Positions 40,574-49,482 of a DNA stretch of 64,000 bases are shown one piece after another (the first letter of the stretch is position 1; every line of letters starts with the position of its first letter). This stretch comes from Geothrix sp. (GTDB taxonomy: Bacteria; Acidobacteriota; Holophagae; Holophagales; Holophagaceae): positions 856,857-920,856 of the forward strand of contig NZ_CP126625.1 in assembly GCF_030219325.1 (NCBI RefSeq), given 5' to 3'. The notes below the pieces were generated by a model. That model was not told where the DNA came from. It worked only from the letters and a program-made list of their open reading frames with translations, and searched no databases. Both the position numbers and the translations under genes were made by a program.

Positions 40574-41986
40574 ATGTTCTCCTTCCTGTTCTCCGAAGCC
40601 GCCGTCCTGATCCGCGTGATCCAGGCCGTGGCCCTGTTCGCGCTGATGACGGCCTTCGCGCCGGCCGCGCTGCACGGCGCCGAGTCCCGCCCCGAGCCGC
40701 GCATCGTGGCCCTGCACGGACTGGAGGCCGCCGAGGTGCGCTCGCAGGGCTTCACCCTGCCCCGGGCCATGAAGGTCCACGTCTATGCCAAGGGCGCGGG
40801 GCTGCGCTTCCCCACCCGCATCGCCCGGGAGCACCCCTTCTTCGCCCACGGCTGGATCCTGAACGCCGTCACCCGGGAAGTGGTGTGGCAGATGGACGGC
40901 GTGAACACCAAGCGCAACTGGGAGTACCGGGTCGCCGACCAGTATCTGGACCTGCCGGCGGGCAGCTACGAGGCCTACTTCAGCAACCACGGGTTCGGCC
41001 AGGGCCTCCTCTTCGCCCAGTGGTTCCGCAACATCGACCGCCGCTCCCTGGCCGTCCAGGAAGACAGTCACCACCACCGCTTCCTGCAGGCCATCGGGGC
41101 CGATGACGCCAGCCTGGTCCGGCACTGGCGGGAGCAGGTGGGGAACTACGGCATGGAGATCTACCTGCCCTCCGGCGACCCGAAGGAAGTGAACCTCTTC
41201 GAGGCCCCCCTGCGCTGGCGGAACATCGTGGTGTCCCTGGCGGCCACCACCGACGATGGCCACTGGACCCAGTCCTTCCACCTGGCCCGGCCCGTGAGCC
41301 TGCACGTCTACGCGCAGGGCGAGGGCAGCGGGCGGCTGATGCACGACTACGGCTGGATCACCGATGCCCGCACCCGCACCCGGGTCTGGGAGATGAGCAT
41401 GGACAAGTCCCGGTACGCCGGCGGCGCCATGAAGAACCGGCGCCAGGTGGAAACCATCCAGCTGCCGGCCGGTGACTACGAGGCCACCTTCATCACCGAT
41501 GATTCCCACTCGCCCGCGGATTGGAACGCCGCGCCTCCCGCTGATCCCGGCACCTATGGCCTGACCCTGGCCATCCCCGCGGACAAGGACCTGGCGGCCT
41601 TCACGGCCACCAAGCCCCTGGCCTGGACCGTGCTGGCCGAAGCCGTGCGCGTAGGCAACGACCAGGACCGATCCGTCGCCTTCAGCCTGGCTTCGGCCCA
41701 GTCCGTGCGCGTCTACGCCATCGGCGAGGGCAGCGGCGACGAAATGGCCGACTTCGCCTGGATCGAGGACGGCGCGGGCAAGCGCGTATGGGTCATGGAC
41801 CGGGGCCGGACCCAGCACGCCGGCGGGGCGGGCAAGAACCGGGTGAGCGACGAGTTCATCAACCTGCCGAAGGGCGCCTACACCCTGCGCTACCGCACCG
41901 ACGACAGCCACGCCTACGGCCGCTGGAACAGCACGGCGCCCTGGGACCAGGAGCACTACGGGGCGACGGTCTACGTGGCGAAGTGA
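40574..41986 (+). CDS. exported protein with three internal repeats, unknown function
   Basis: 470 aa from ATG 40574, with GGAG 5 nt upstream. An N-terminal hydrophobic signal (VIQAVALFALMTAFAPAALHG) is followed by three repeats of about 130 residues. Each has a Trp-Ile/Leu turn, VW-x-M, GG-x-x-KNR or similar, LPAG-Y, and two end in TDDSHS...WN-x-AP. The pattern suggests tandem beta-sandwich domains. No family was recognised. It stands alone between a DUF2254 gene and a convergent thioesterase gene 7 nt away. Confidence 0.65.
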   Translation: MFSFLFSEAAVLIRVIQAVALFALMTAFAPAALHGAESRPEPRIVALHGLEAAEVRSQGFTLPRAMKVHVYAKGAGLRFPTRIAREHPFFAHGWILNAVTREVVWQMDGVNTKRNWEYRVADQYLDLPAGSYEAYFSNHGFGQGLLFAQWFRNIDRRSLAVQEDSHHHRFLQAIGADDASLVRHWREQVGNYGMEIYLPSGDPKEVNLFEAPLRWRNIVVSLAATTDDGHWTQSFHLARPVSLHVYAQGEGSGRLMHDYGWITDARTRTRVWEMSMDKSRYAGGAMKNRRQVETIQLPAGDYEATFITDDSHSPADWNAAPPADPGTYGLTLAIPADKDLAAFTATKPLAWTVLAEAVRVGNDQDRSVAFSLASAQSVRVYAIGEGSGDEMADFAWIEDGAGKRVWVMDRGRTQHAGGAGKNRVSDEFINLPKGAYTLRYRTDDSHAYGRWNSTAPWDQEHYGATVYVAK

Positions 41987-41993
41987 GCGCGGA

Positions 41994-42452
41994 TCAGATT
42001 TCGCCCGTGCGCAGGGCCCGCAGGGCCTCCTGCTCGTCGGGCACCACCTCGAAGGCCTCGCGGAAGGCCTCCGGGATGCTCCGGGGCCTGCCCGCCTCCG
42101 TATCGATGAACACCCAGACGGTCCTGGCGCGGGCCAGCACCTTGCGGTCCCGCTCCCGCCAGAACAGGTAGTGGCGCGGGGACTCCTGGTCTTCGAAGCC
42201 GCCGATCCAGGTGAGCAGCTTGAGCCTCTCGCCTGCGAAGGCCGGCCGCAGGTAGTCGATGGCGTGGGAGCGGATCACCCAGGTGGTCCGGGTCGCCTGG
42301 TAGCGGTCCAGCGTCCAGCCGCAGGCATCCGAGTGGGCCGTGGCCACCTCCTGCATCCAGCGCAGGTACTCCAGGTTGTTGGCGTGCCCGTTCACGTCGA
42401 TGGCGGAATCGGGGACGGTGAAGGTGTGGGCGAAGAGGCCGCGGCTGCCCAT
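41994..42452 (-). CDS. acyl-CoA thioesterase (4HBT/YbgC hotdog family)
   Basis: 152 aa, normal for the family. The segment DSAIDVNGHANNLEYLRWMQE carries the catalytic Asp-x-x-x-His-x-N-N pattern of 4-hydroxybenzoyl-CoA thioesterase-like hotdog proteins. It hydrolyses acyl-CoA thioesters in the cytoplasm; the acyl group is unknown. The start lies 2 nt after the stop of the HAD nucleotidase gene on the same strand, so the two form an operon. Confidence 0.9.
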   Translation of the reverse strand: MGSRGLFAHTFTVPDSAIDVNGHANNLEYLRWMQEVATAHSDACGWTLDRYQATRTTWVIRSHAIDYLRPAFAGERLKLLTWIGGFEDQESPRHYLFWRERDRKVLARARTVWVFIDTEAGRPRSIPEAFREAFEVVPDEQEALRALRTGEI

Positions 42453-42454
42453 GG

Positions 42455-43903
42455 TCAGGCTCCCGCCGCCGGGCCCACGGGATCGTGCGGCAGGCTGCCC
42501 CGCGGCGAGCGGAAGTAGGCGTAGGGCGTGGCGTGGAGGAAGTTCGAGACGCGGCTGGTGTAGATGTCGGCGTAGCGCTCGATCTGGCGCGTGAGGTGGC
42601 TCTTGTCGTTGCCGGCTCGGGTGAGCAGGCCCCAGCGGGCGTTGGTCAGCTCGCCGCCGGCCTTGGCCAGGGGGCCGATCTCGGCGTCGAGGGCCAGGAG
42701 CTGGCCGCGGAGGTCATGGACGCGGGCCTCTGCGGTGGCCGCATCGCCCTGGGCGGCGGGGCCGTAGCCCGCATGCAGGCGTTGCAGGGCCAGACGGGCC
42801 TGGGAGAGCCGGGCCTCCAGGGTTTCCTTCCCCCGCATCAGGGCCATGAGGCGCAGCTCGGTGGGGCGGTAGCCCTCCAGGGCCGCCACCTCGGCCTCCA
42901 GCTCGCGCAGCACCAGCGCCGTGCGCCAGCTCAGGGTGCGCTTGCTCACGTGGACATCGCCGAACATGTGGTCGCCCACGTAGAGGATCTCGTCCCCGGC
43001 GATGCCCAGGTCCCGCTCCACCTGCGGCGCCGAGCCACCCAGGTAGATGCCGCCGACCTTCAGAGGCCCCACCAGGGGCCGCAGCAGGCCGGCTTCGTCG
43101 ACCACCTCGAAGAAGGGGCCCTGCTCCACGAAGAAGGCCGGCTTGCGGGCGGCGACGATGACCACGTCGAACAGCTGCCGCCAGGTCATGCCCTCCGGCA
43201 GGTGGCGGTCGTAGGCGTGGCTCATCATCTTGGAAGTGAAGCTCCACTCGGAGTTGGTGATGAGCAGCAGCTTCTTGCCCGCGGCCTTCTGGTCCAGCAG
43301 GGCCAGGGCTGCCTCGGGATCCTGGACCACGTAGCGCTCCGGGGCCGCGGCGATCTCGGCCTTCAGGTGGCCCTCCATGTGCTGGGCATCCACGCCGGAG
43401 CGCACATGGCGGTAGAGGCTGGCGTATTCGAAGGGGCGGGGCAGGGCGCCCCGGTCCAGCAGGTCCACGGCCTGGGCGTAGAGGCAGCCCTCGGACAGCG
43501 AGAAGAGGGTGTTGAGGAAGACCCAGCGGGGCTCGGAGAGGTCCACCAGGGTCTGGGCATAGGCATCGCGCTGCTCGGCGAACTCCAGCATGCGGGTGCC
43601 GTGCATGGCCCGCTTCACGAAGCCGAAGCGGTTCGCCTTCACCAGGTTGCCCAGCTCCGTATCGATCACGAGGCCGCGGGTCACCATGGACCCATCGAAA
43701 TCGAGGCCCTCCATGGGCCAGCCCTCGGAGGCCAGCCGGGCTCTGGCCTGGGCGTAGACCATGCGCTCGAAGGCCTCCACCCGGTAGTCCACCAGCGTGT
43801 AGTCCATGTCGTAGCCGATGGCCCGCACCGAGCGCAGGTTCAGCGTCCGGTTGCAGAAGATGCCGCGGCCGGGAGGGACTTCGGGGAGCGGGGGATTGGG
43901 CAT
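42455..43903 (-). CDS. HAD-IG family 5'-nucleotidase
   Basis: 482 aa from ATG 43903 (a 5-codon longer start at 43918 is possible). The HAD nucleophile motif is IGYDMDYTLVDY near residue 35, with the Ser/Thr motif LLITNSEWSF and the acidic motif ILYVGDHMFGDVHVSK, which together fit the HAD-IG 5'-nucleotidase (purine 5'-nucleotidase, NT5C2-like) family. It dephosphorylates nucleoside monophosphates. A helical insert at about 345-420 is typical. Operon with the thioesterase, divergent from the S9 peptidase. Confidence 0.9.
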   Translation of the reverse strand: MPNPPLPEVPPGRGIFCNRTLNLRSVRAIGYDMDYTLVDYRVEAFERMVYAQARARLASEGWPMEGLDFDGSMVTRGLVIDTELGNLVKANRFGFVKRAMHGTRMLEFAEQRDAYAQTLVDLSEPRWVFLNTLFSLSEGCLYAQAVDLLDRGALPRPFEYASLYRHVRSGVDAQHMEGHLKAEIAAAPERYVVQDPEAALALLDQKAAGKKLLLITNSEWSFTSKMMSHAYDRHLPEGMTWRQLFDVVIVAARKPAFFVEQGPFFEVVDEAGLLRPLVGPLKVGGIYLGGSAPQVERDLGIAGDEILYVGDHMFGDVHVSKRTLSWRTALVLRELEAEVAALEGYRPTELRLMALMRGKETLEARLSQARLALQRLHAGYGPAAQGDAATAEARVHDLRGQLLALDAEIGPLAKAGGELTNARWGLLTRAGNDKSHLTRQIERYADIYTSRVSNFLHATPYAYFRSPRGSLPHDPVGPAAGA

Positions 43904-43995
43904 GGCCCAGGATAGCAAGCCGCCACCCGGGATCCCGAGGGTGGCAGGGCTCCCCGCCCCCGTGCGATTCTGGAGGGTCGCGTCCGGAGGTTCTC

Positions 43996-46074
43996 TTGTT
44001 CCCGTTGCATCGATTCCTGGTTCCCGCCCTGATCATCGCCCTGCCCGCCGCGGCGGCGGAGAAGCGGGCCTTCCACATCGAGGACCTGTACCGGCTCAAG
44101 GGGGTGCAGCACCTGGCGCTGAGCCCGGACGGCTCGAAGCTGGCCTTCGAGGTGTCCAGCCAGGACCTGAAGGCGTCCACGCGGAACACCCAGCTCTGGC
44201 TGCTGGAGGTTGCCTCGGGGCAGGCGAAGCAGCTCACCTTCTCGGGCAAGTCGGATACGGCGCCCCAGTGGTCGAAGGACGGGAAGACCCTCTACTTCCT
44301 GTCGAGCCGCAGCGGGGGCAGCCAGCTCTGGGCCCTGGACGCCAGCGGCGGCGAAGCCCGCAAGGTGACCTCCTTCGAGGCGGGCGTGGGCGCGCCGAAG
44401 CTGATGCCCGGCGGGGACAAGGTGGTGTTCGAGGCCTCCGTGTTCCCCGAGGCCCTGACGGACGGCGCCCGGCACAAGGAACTCAGCGACAAGCTGGACA
44501 GCGGCCCGGTGCAGGCCCACCTGGCCGATGAGCTGCTCTACCGCCACTGGACCGGCTGGCGCGATTTCCAGTACAGCCACCTGTTCACGGCCACCTTCGA
44601 GGGCAAGGTGGAGGCGCTCACCGCCGGGAAACAGGACTACCCGGCCTTCTGGCAGAGCTGGGACCTGAGCCCCGACGGCAAGGAGGTCTGCGTCACCACG
44701 AACACCGACGCGGTCCAGGCCCGCAGCACCAACCAGGACCTCTTCCTCATCTCCCTGGAGGGCGTCCGCACGCCCCGGCGCATCACCGGCGACAATCCGG
44801 CCGCAGACCAGGACCCCAAGTATTCGCCCGATGGCCGCTTCATCGCCTACAAGTTCCAGACCAAGCCGGGCCACGAGTCCGACCGCTTCCGCCTGGCCAT
44901 CTACGACCGGCAGGCGAAGATCCGCAAGGTGCTGACGGAAGGCATCGACAACTGGGTGGACGGCTTCCAGTGGTCGGCGGACGGCAAGGCCCTCTGGTTC
45001 ACCGTGCAGGAGAAGGGCCGCTGGCCCCTGTTCCGCGTCGAGGTGGCCACCGGAAAGACCACCCGCATGCTGGAGGGGCAGAGCATCCGCGAGTTCGTGG
45101 TGAGCCCCGACCAGAAACGCGTGCTGCTCACCAAGACCCGGGTGGGCGAGCCCGTCGAGGTGTGGAGCTACGCCTTCGAGACCAGGGAGCTGAAGCGGCT
45201 CACCGCCTTCAACCAGGCCGTGGCCGACGAGGTGGACATCCGCCCGGCGGAGGAATTCACCGTGAAGGGCGCCGACGGCAAGGACATCCACGTCTTCCTG
45301 GTAAAGCCCCACGGCTTCGATCCCGCGAAGAAGTATCCGCTCATCCTCAACGTGCACGGCGGTCCGCAGATGATGTGGTCCGACACCCTGCGCGGCGACT
45401 GGCAGGTCTATCCCGGCGCGGGCTACATCGTGGCCTTCCCCAATCCCCACGGCTCCACGGGCTACGGCCAGGCCTTCACGGACGCCATCAGCGGCGACTG
45501 GGACGGCAAGGTGCAGACCGACATCCTGAAGGTGGCCGACCATCTCGCGGCCCTGCCCTACGTGGACAAGGACCGCATGGGCGCCATGGGCTGGAGCTGG
45601 GGCGGCTACGCCATGATGTGGCTGGAGGGCCACACCACCCGCTTCAAGGCGCTGGCCGCCATGATGGGCGTGTACGATCTGCGCTCCATGCACGGCGCCA
45701 CCGAGGAGCTCTGGTTCGCGGAGCACGACCTCACGGGCACGCCCTGGGACAAGGCCGCCGCCTACGACCGCATGAACCCCAGCAGCCACGTGAAGGCCTT
45801 CAAGACTCCCTGCCTGGTCATCACCGGCGAGCGCGACTACCGCGTGCCCTACACCCAGAGCCTGCAGTTCTTCACGGGTCTGCAGGAGATGGGCGTGCCC
45901 AGCCGGCTCATCGTCTTCAAGAACGATGGCCACTGGCCCGACAACCTGAAGTCCATGCCCGTCTACTACAACGCCCACCTCGAGTGGTTCCAGAAGTACC
46001 TGGGCGGCAATGCCGCCCCCTGGAAGACCGAGGACATGGTGCGAAACCTGGCCTTCGACAAGGCCGGGAAGTAG
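43996..46074 (+). CDS. exported S9-family prolyl oligopeptidase/dipeptidyl aminopeptidase
   Basis: 692 aa. Start is TTG 43996, supported by GGAGG 5 nt upstream. A signal peptide (FLVPALIIALPAAAA) is followed by a beta-propeller with WD40-like PD40 motifs (LSPDGSKLAFEV, YSPDGRFIAYKF, WSADGKALWF), then the peptidase S9 catalytic domain. The nucleophile motif is MGWSWGGYAMM, with downstream acidic GERDYRVPY and His in NDGHWPDN. It removes dipeptides or cleaves after proline in the periplasm. It leads a series of exported hydrolases. Confidence 0.93.
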   Translation: MFPLHRFLVPALIIALPAAAAEKRAFHIEDLYRLKGVQHLALSPDGSKLAFEVSSQDLKASTRNTQLWLLEVASGQAKQLTFSGKSDTAPQWSKDGKTLYFLSSRSGGSQLWALDASGGEARKVTSFEAGVGAPKLMPGGDKVVFEASVFPEALTDGARHKELSDKLDSGPVQAHLADELLYRHWTGWRDFQYSHLFTATFEGKVEALTAGKQDYPAFWQSWDLSPDGKEVCVTTNTDAVQARSTNQDLFLISLEGVRTPRRITGDNPAADQDPKYSPDGRFIAYKFQTKPGHESDRFRLAIYDRQAKIRKVLTEGIDNWVDGFQWSADGKALWFTVQEKGRWPLFRVEVATGKTTRMLEGQSIREFVVSPDQKRVLLTKTRVGEPVEVWSYAFETRELKRLTAFNQAVADEVDIRPAEEFTVKGADGKDIHVFLVKPHGFDPAKKYPLILNVHGGPQMMWSDTLRGDWQVYPGAGYIVAFPNPHGSTGYGQAFTDAISGDWDGKVQTDILKVADHLAALPYVDKDRMGAMGWSWGGYAMMWLEGHTTRFKALAAMMGVYDLRSMHGATEELWFAEHDLTGTPWDKAAAYDRMNPSSHVKAFKTPCLVITGERDYRVPYTQSLQFFTGLQEMGVPSRLIVFKNDGHWPDNLKSMPVYYNAHLEWFQKYLGGNAAPWKTEDMVRNLAFDKAGK

Positions 46075-46143
46075 GCTCGCATGGGGGCGTGGCCGACTGG
46101 CTGCGCCCCGCATCACCTGACCGTTCAGCGAAAGGGCATCGAC

Positions 46144-47898
46144 ATGAACAGCACCCTCATGGTGGTTCCGGCGCTCCTGGCCATGGTGGCCGTCCCCCCT
46201 GTCCATGCGGCGGCTTCCGGCGGCGCCGTGAAGGCGGCCTTCTCGCGCTTCAAGGCCGACTTCATCGAGGCCTACTGGAAGCAGAACCCGGAAAGCGCCG
46301 TGGCGGCCGGCTACTACAAGTACGCGGACCGGCTGCCGATTCCCGACGACGCCGAGCGCCGCCGGGGGCTTGCCTTCGCGGCGACCTGGCTGCGGAAGCT
46401 GAAGGCGTTTGATGAGTCCTCCCTGGATGCCCAGGACCGGATCGATCTGCGCCTGATCCGCAACCAGCTGGCGTCTGAGCGCTGGGAGACCACGGTCTTC
46501 AAGGCCCACCAGTGGGATCCTTCCAGCCACAACGTGGCCCGCACCTTCGGCCTCCTCCTGGGGACGGAGTACGCCCCTCTGGAAGTCCGGCTCCGGACGG
46601 TGGCGAAGCGCCTGCCCCTGGTGGCCCCCTATTACGCTGCCGCGCAAACCTCGATCAAGAGCCCCACGCGCGAGCACACCCAGCTGGCCATCCTCCAGAA
46701 CAAGGGCGCCCTGGGCGTGCTGGGCGACGGCTTCCTCAAGCAGGTGGAGGGTTCCAGGCTCACGGAAGCCGAGAAGGCCCAGCTGAAGGCTGGGGCGGCC
46801 AAGGCCAGGACCGCCATCCAGGGCTACATCACGCATCTGGAAAACCTCGACAGGCAGCTGCAGGCCACGGGCGGCCGCTCCTTCCGCATCGGGAAGGAGC
46901 TCTTCGAGCAGTCCTTCACCTACTCGATCCAGGCGGACTGCACGGCGGAAGAGCTGTACCAGCGGGCCCTGGTGGAGAAGGAGAAGCTCCATGCCCGCAT
47001 GGCCGACCTGGCCGTCCAGCTCTGGCCCAAGTATTTCGGCTCGGAACCCATGCCTTCGGCGCGGCTGGACCTGATCGGCCGCATGGTGGAGCGGCTTTCG
47101 CAGAAGCACGTGGCCGCGGAGGGCTTCGTGGCCGAGGTGAAGCGGCAGATCCCCCTGCTGGAAAGCTGGGTCCGGGAGCACGACCTCCTGGAACTGGATC
47201 CCACCAAGCCGCTGGTGGTGCGCGAAACGCCGGAATACATGCGCGGGGTGGCCGGGGCCAGCATCAGCGCGCCCGGACCCTACGATCCCGGGGCCAACAC
47301 CTACTACAACGTGACACCGCTGGACGGCACCGCGGCCGAGAAGGAGAGCTACCTGCGGGAGTACAACGAGTACACCCTCCAGGTCCTCAACATCCACGAG
47401 GCCGTTCCCGGCCACTACGTCCAGCTCCTCCACGCCAACAAGTCGCCCAGCCTCGTGAAGGCCCTGTTCGGCAATGGGGCCATGGTCGAAGGCTGGGCGG
47501 TCTACGCCGAGCGGATGATGCTGGAATCCGGCTACGGCGGCAACACGCCGGAGATGTGGCTGATGTACTCCAAGTGGAACCTGCGGGTGGTGTGCAACGC
47601 CATCCTCGACTACAGCATCCACGTCCTGGGCATGAGCGAGGAGAAGGCCATGGACCTGCTGCTCCACGAAGCCTTCCAACAGGATTCCGAGGCCCGGGAG
47701 AAGTGGCACCGGGCGCAGGTCACCGCGGTCCAGCTCTCCAGCTATTTCGCCGGCTATGCGGCCATCTACGATCTGCGGGAGCAGCTCAAGGCAAAGCAGG
47801 GAGACCGCTTCGACCTCAAGCGCTTCCACGAGCAGTTCCTGGGTTATGGCAGCGCGCCGGTGAAGTCCATCCGGGAGCTCATGCTGCCGAAACGCTGA
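46144..47898 (+). CDS. exported DUF885 family (M32-like metallopeptidase-related) protein
   Basis: 584 aa from ATG 46144, with AAAGGG upstream. Signal peptide MNSTLMVVPALLAMVAVPP. The C-terminal half has NIHEAVPGHYVQLLHANK (His-Glu-x-x-x-x-x-His) and MVEGWAVYAERMMLESGY, the hallmark blocks of DUF885, thought to be zinc peptidases. It probably digests peptides in the periplasm. It follows the S9 gene by 69 nt on the same strand and may be cotranscribed. Confidence 0.88.
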   Translation: MNSTLMVVPALLAMVAVPPVHAAASGGAVKAAFSRFKADFIEAYWKQNPESAVAAGYYKYADRLPIPDDAERRRGLAFAATWLRKLKAFDESSLDAQDRIDLRLIRNQLASERWETTVFKAHQWDPSSHNVARTFGLLLGTEYAPLEVRLRTVAKRLPLVAPYYAAAQTSIKSPTREHTQLAILQNKGALGVLGDGFLKQVEGSRLTEAEKAQLKAGAAKARTAIQGYITHLENLDRQLQATGGRSFRIGKELFEQSFTYSIQADCTAEELYQRALVEKEKLHARMADLAVQLWPKYFGSEPMPSARLDLIGRMVERLSQKHVAAEGFVAEVKRQIPLLESWVREHDLLELDPTKPLVVRETPEYMRGVAGASISAPGPYDPGANTYYNVTPLDGTAAEKESYLREYNEYTLQVLNIHEAVPGHYVQLLHANKSPSLVKALFGNGAMVEGWAVYAERMMLESGYGGNTPEMWLMYSKWNLRVVCNAILDYSIHVLGMSEEKAMDLLLHEAFQQDSEAREKWHRAQVTAVQLSSYFAGYAAIYDLREQLKAKQGDRFDLKRFHEQFLGYGSAPVKSIRELMLPKR

Positions 47899-47901
47899 GC
47901 C

Positions 47902-48039
47902 CTATTTCTTCTTCTTGGCCGGAGACAGCGGGAAGGGCTTCGCGACTTCGGCCAGGGTGCCGCTCAGGCCCGCTCCCTTGTGGGTGGCGCCGTGGATCAC
48001 GGCCGGCTTGGCCTTCTTGGGTTTCTTGTCGTTGGACAT
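47902..48039 (-). CDS. small lysine-rich protein, unknown
   Basis: A 45-aa frame, MSNDKKPKKAKPAVIHGATH... ending AKKKK, read on the minus strand and convergent with the DUF885 gene. GAGGAC sits just before the ATG. The very basic ends and central hydrophobic stretch fit a small nucleic-acid-binding or ribosome-associated protein. Codon use matches the host. No homologue recognised. About 135 bp upstream is AT-richer and may hold its promoter. Confidence 0.6.
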   Translation of the reverse strand: MSNDKKPKKAKPAVIHGATHKGAGLSGTLAEVAKPFPLSPAKKKK

Positions 48040-48173
48040 GAGTCCTCTGTGTGCGGGTCCCCGGTTCTTTGGGATTCGGACCCTGGCTCAGCATGGACCC
48101 ATTACCTGTGATGACCGTTTTTATTAGTCGATCATTTTGAATGCCTATCGATCCCCCGGGGTGCCCCGGTGGC

Positions 48174-49382
48174 TCAGGGCGCAGCCTGGAACAGCCACCG
48201 GAGCGCCGCCGGGAGCCGTGCGGCCCAGGCACTCTCCGTGTGGCGGGCGCCTCCGGCCACCTGCACCATCAGGCGATCGGCTCGGACGCCCCGGAGCCTC
48301 AGCGCCTCTGCGACGTCGAGCGTGTCCTGCACCGCCTGGTGGCTGTCGGCGGGTGCCCCGGCTTCCCGGTCGCCGATGTCGAGGTAGAGGCGCAGGGCCG
48401 GGTCCGGGTTCGCGGCGGCGGCCTCCTTCAGCATCCGCCGTCCGCCCACCCAGAAGGAGCTGGAGAAGCAGGCGGCCTTGCCGAAGACGCCGGGATGCCG
48501 CAGCACCGTGTGGAGGGAGATGAGACCGCCCAGGGAGCTTCCAGCCAGCGCGGTGTGGGCGGCTTCGGGCTGCGTGCGGTAGGTGCGATCCACCCAGGGC
48601 TTCAGGGTCTTCACGAGGAAATCCGCGTAGGCATCGCCCTTCGGGGTGGGGATGCGCTCGTCGCGGTAGGGCGAGTACTCGGCCAGGCGCTCCTTCCCGC
48701 CGTGGTCGATGCCCACGACGATCATGGGTGGCAGTTCGCCGCTGGCGCACAGCTTCGCCAGCGTCTCGTCCACTTCCCACTCGCCCGCGAAGGAGGTGGC
48801 CGCATCGAACAGGTTCTGGGCGTCGTGCATGTAGAGCACGGGATAGCGCCGGCCGGAGGTCTCGTAGCCCGGTGGCAGGAGGATGCGCAGCGTGCGGGTC
48901 GTGCCCAGCTGCGGCATGGCAAAGCCTTCAACCAGCCGCAGGTCGCCACTGACCGTGTGGGTGACCTCGGGCGCGGGGGCCTGGTCCCGCCAGCACTCCA
49001 CCTGCACCCGCACGGCCGTGGCCGGGCCCGCCTCCACGGTGCGGTTGGGGAGCTCACCCCCCTTGGCGTCCTTCTCCACGGTCTCCCAGCTGCCCCGGGT
49101 GAGCTTGAACTGCAGGGCATAGCCGGACTCGAGGGGGAACTGGCCGGACCAGGTGCCATCGGCCTGCCGCCGGAGCTTCCACTGCGGATCGCCGGGGTTC
49201 CAGCCGTTCATGTTGCCCGCCACGTGGAGGGTGGCGTCGGCAGGTGTGGTGGCCGGCACGGTCACCTGGAAGCTCACGGCCACCTTCGCCGCCGGCTGGG
49301 CCCTCGCGCCCGGGGACAGGGACAGCAGGAGCAGTAGGGGGAGGAGCCGGCGCGGGAGCGTGAAGGGGAGGATGGCGGACAT
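48174..49382 (-). CDS. exported esterase (enterochelin-esterase-like) with N-terminal CBM48-type domain
   Basis: 402 aa from ATG 49382. Signal peptide (LPRRLLPLLLLLSLSPGARA). An N-terminal glycogen-binding-like beta-sandwich at about 30-130 (DATLHVAGNMNGWNPGD; WSGQFPLESGYALQFKL) is followed by an esterase domain: YPVLYMHDAQNLFD, nucleophile GSSLGG, an acid in LDIGDREAG and a His in GGARHTESAW. The Fes/esterase-D family hydrolyses siderophore, acyl or feruloyl esters; substrate unknown. Divergent from the M3 peptidase gene. Confidence 0.88.
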   Translation of the reverse strand: MSAILPFTLPRRLLPLLLLLSLSPGARAQPAAKVAVSFQVTVPATTPADATLHVAGNMNGWNPGDPQWKLRRQADGTWSGQFPLESGYALQFKLTRGSWETVEKDAKGGELPNRTVEAGPATAVRVQVECWRDQAPAPEVTHTVSGDLRLVEGFAMPQLGTTRTLRILLPPGYETSGRRYPVLYMHDAQNLFDAATSFAGEWEVDETLAKLCASGELPPMIVVGIDHGGKERLAEYSPYRDERIPTPKGDAYADFLVKTLKPWVDRTYRTQPEAAHTALAGSSLGGLISLHTVLRHPGVFGKAACFSSSFWVGGRRMLKEAAAANPDPALRLYLDIGDREAGAPADSHQAVQDTLDVAEALRLRGVRADRLMVQVAGGARHTESAWAARLPAALRWLFQAAP

Positions 49383-49482
49383 GCGGACTCCTGGCGGGGA
49401 GGGGGAGTGTCCCATGGGGCGGGGCGTCTGGCTTCCCTCGTAAGATGATGCTACGGTACGGAATGCACCTTCCGGAGCCCCC

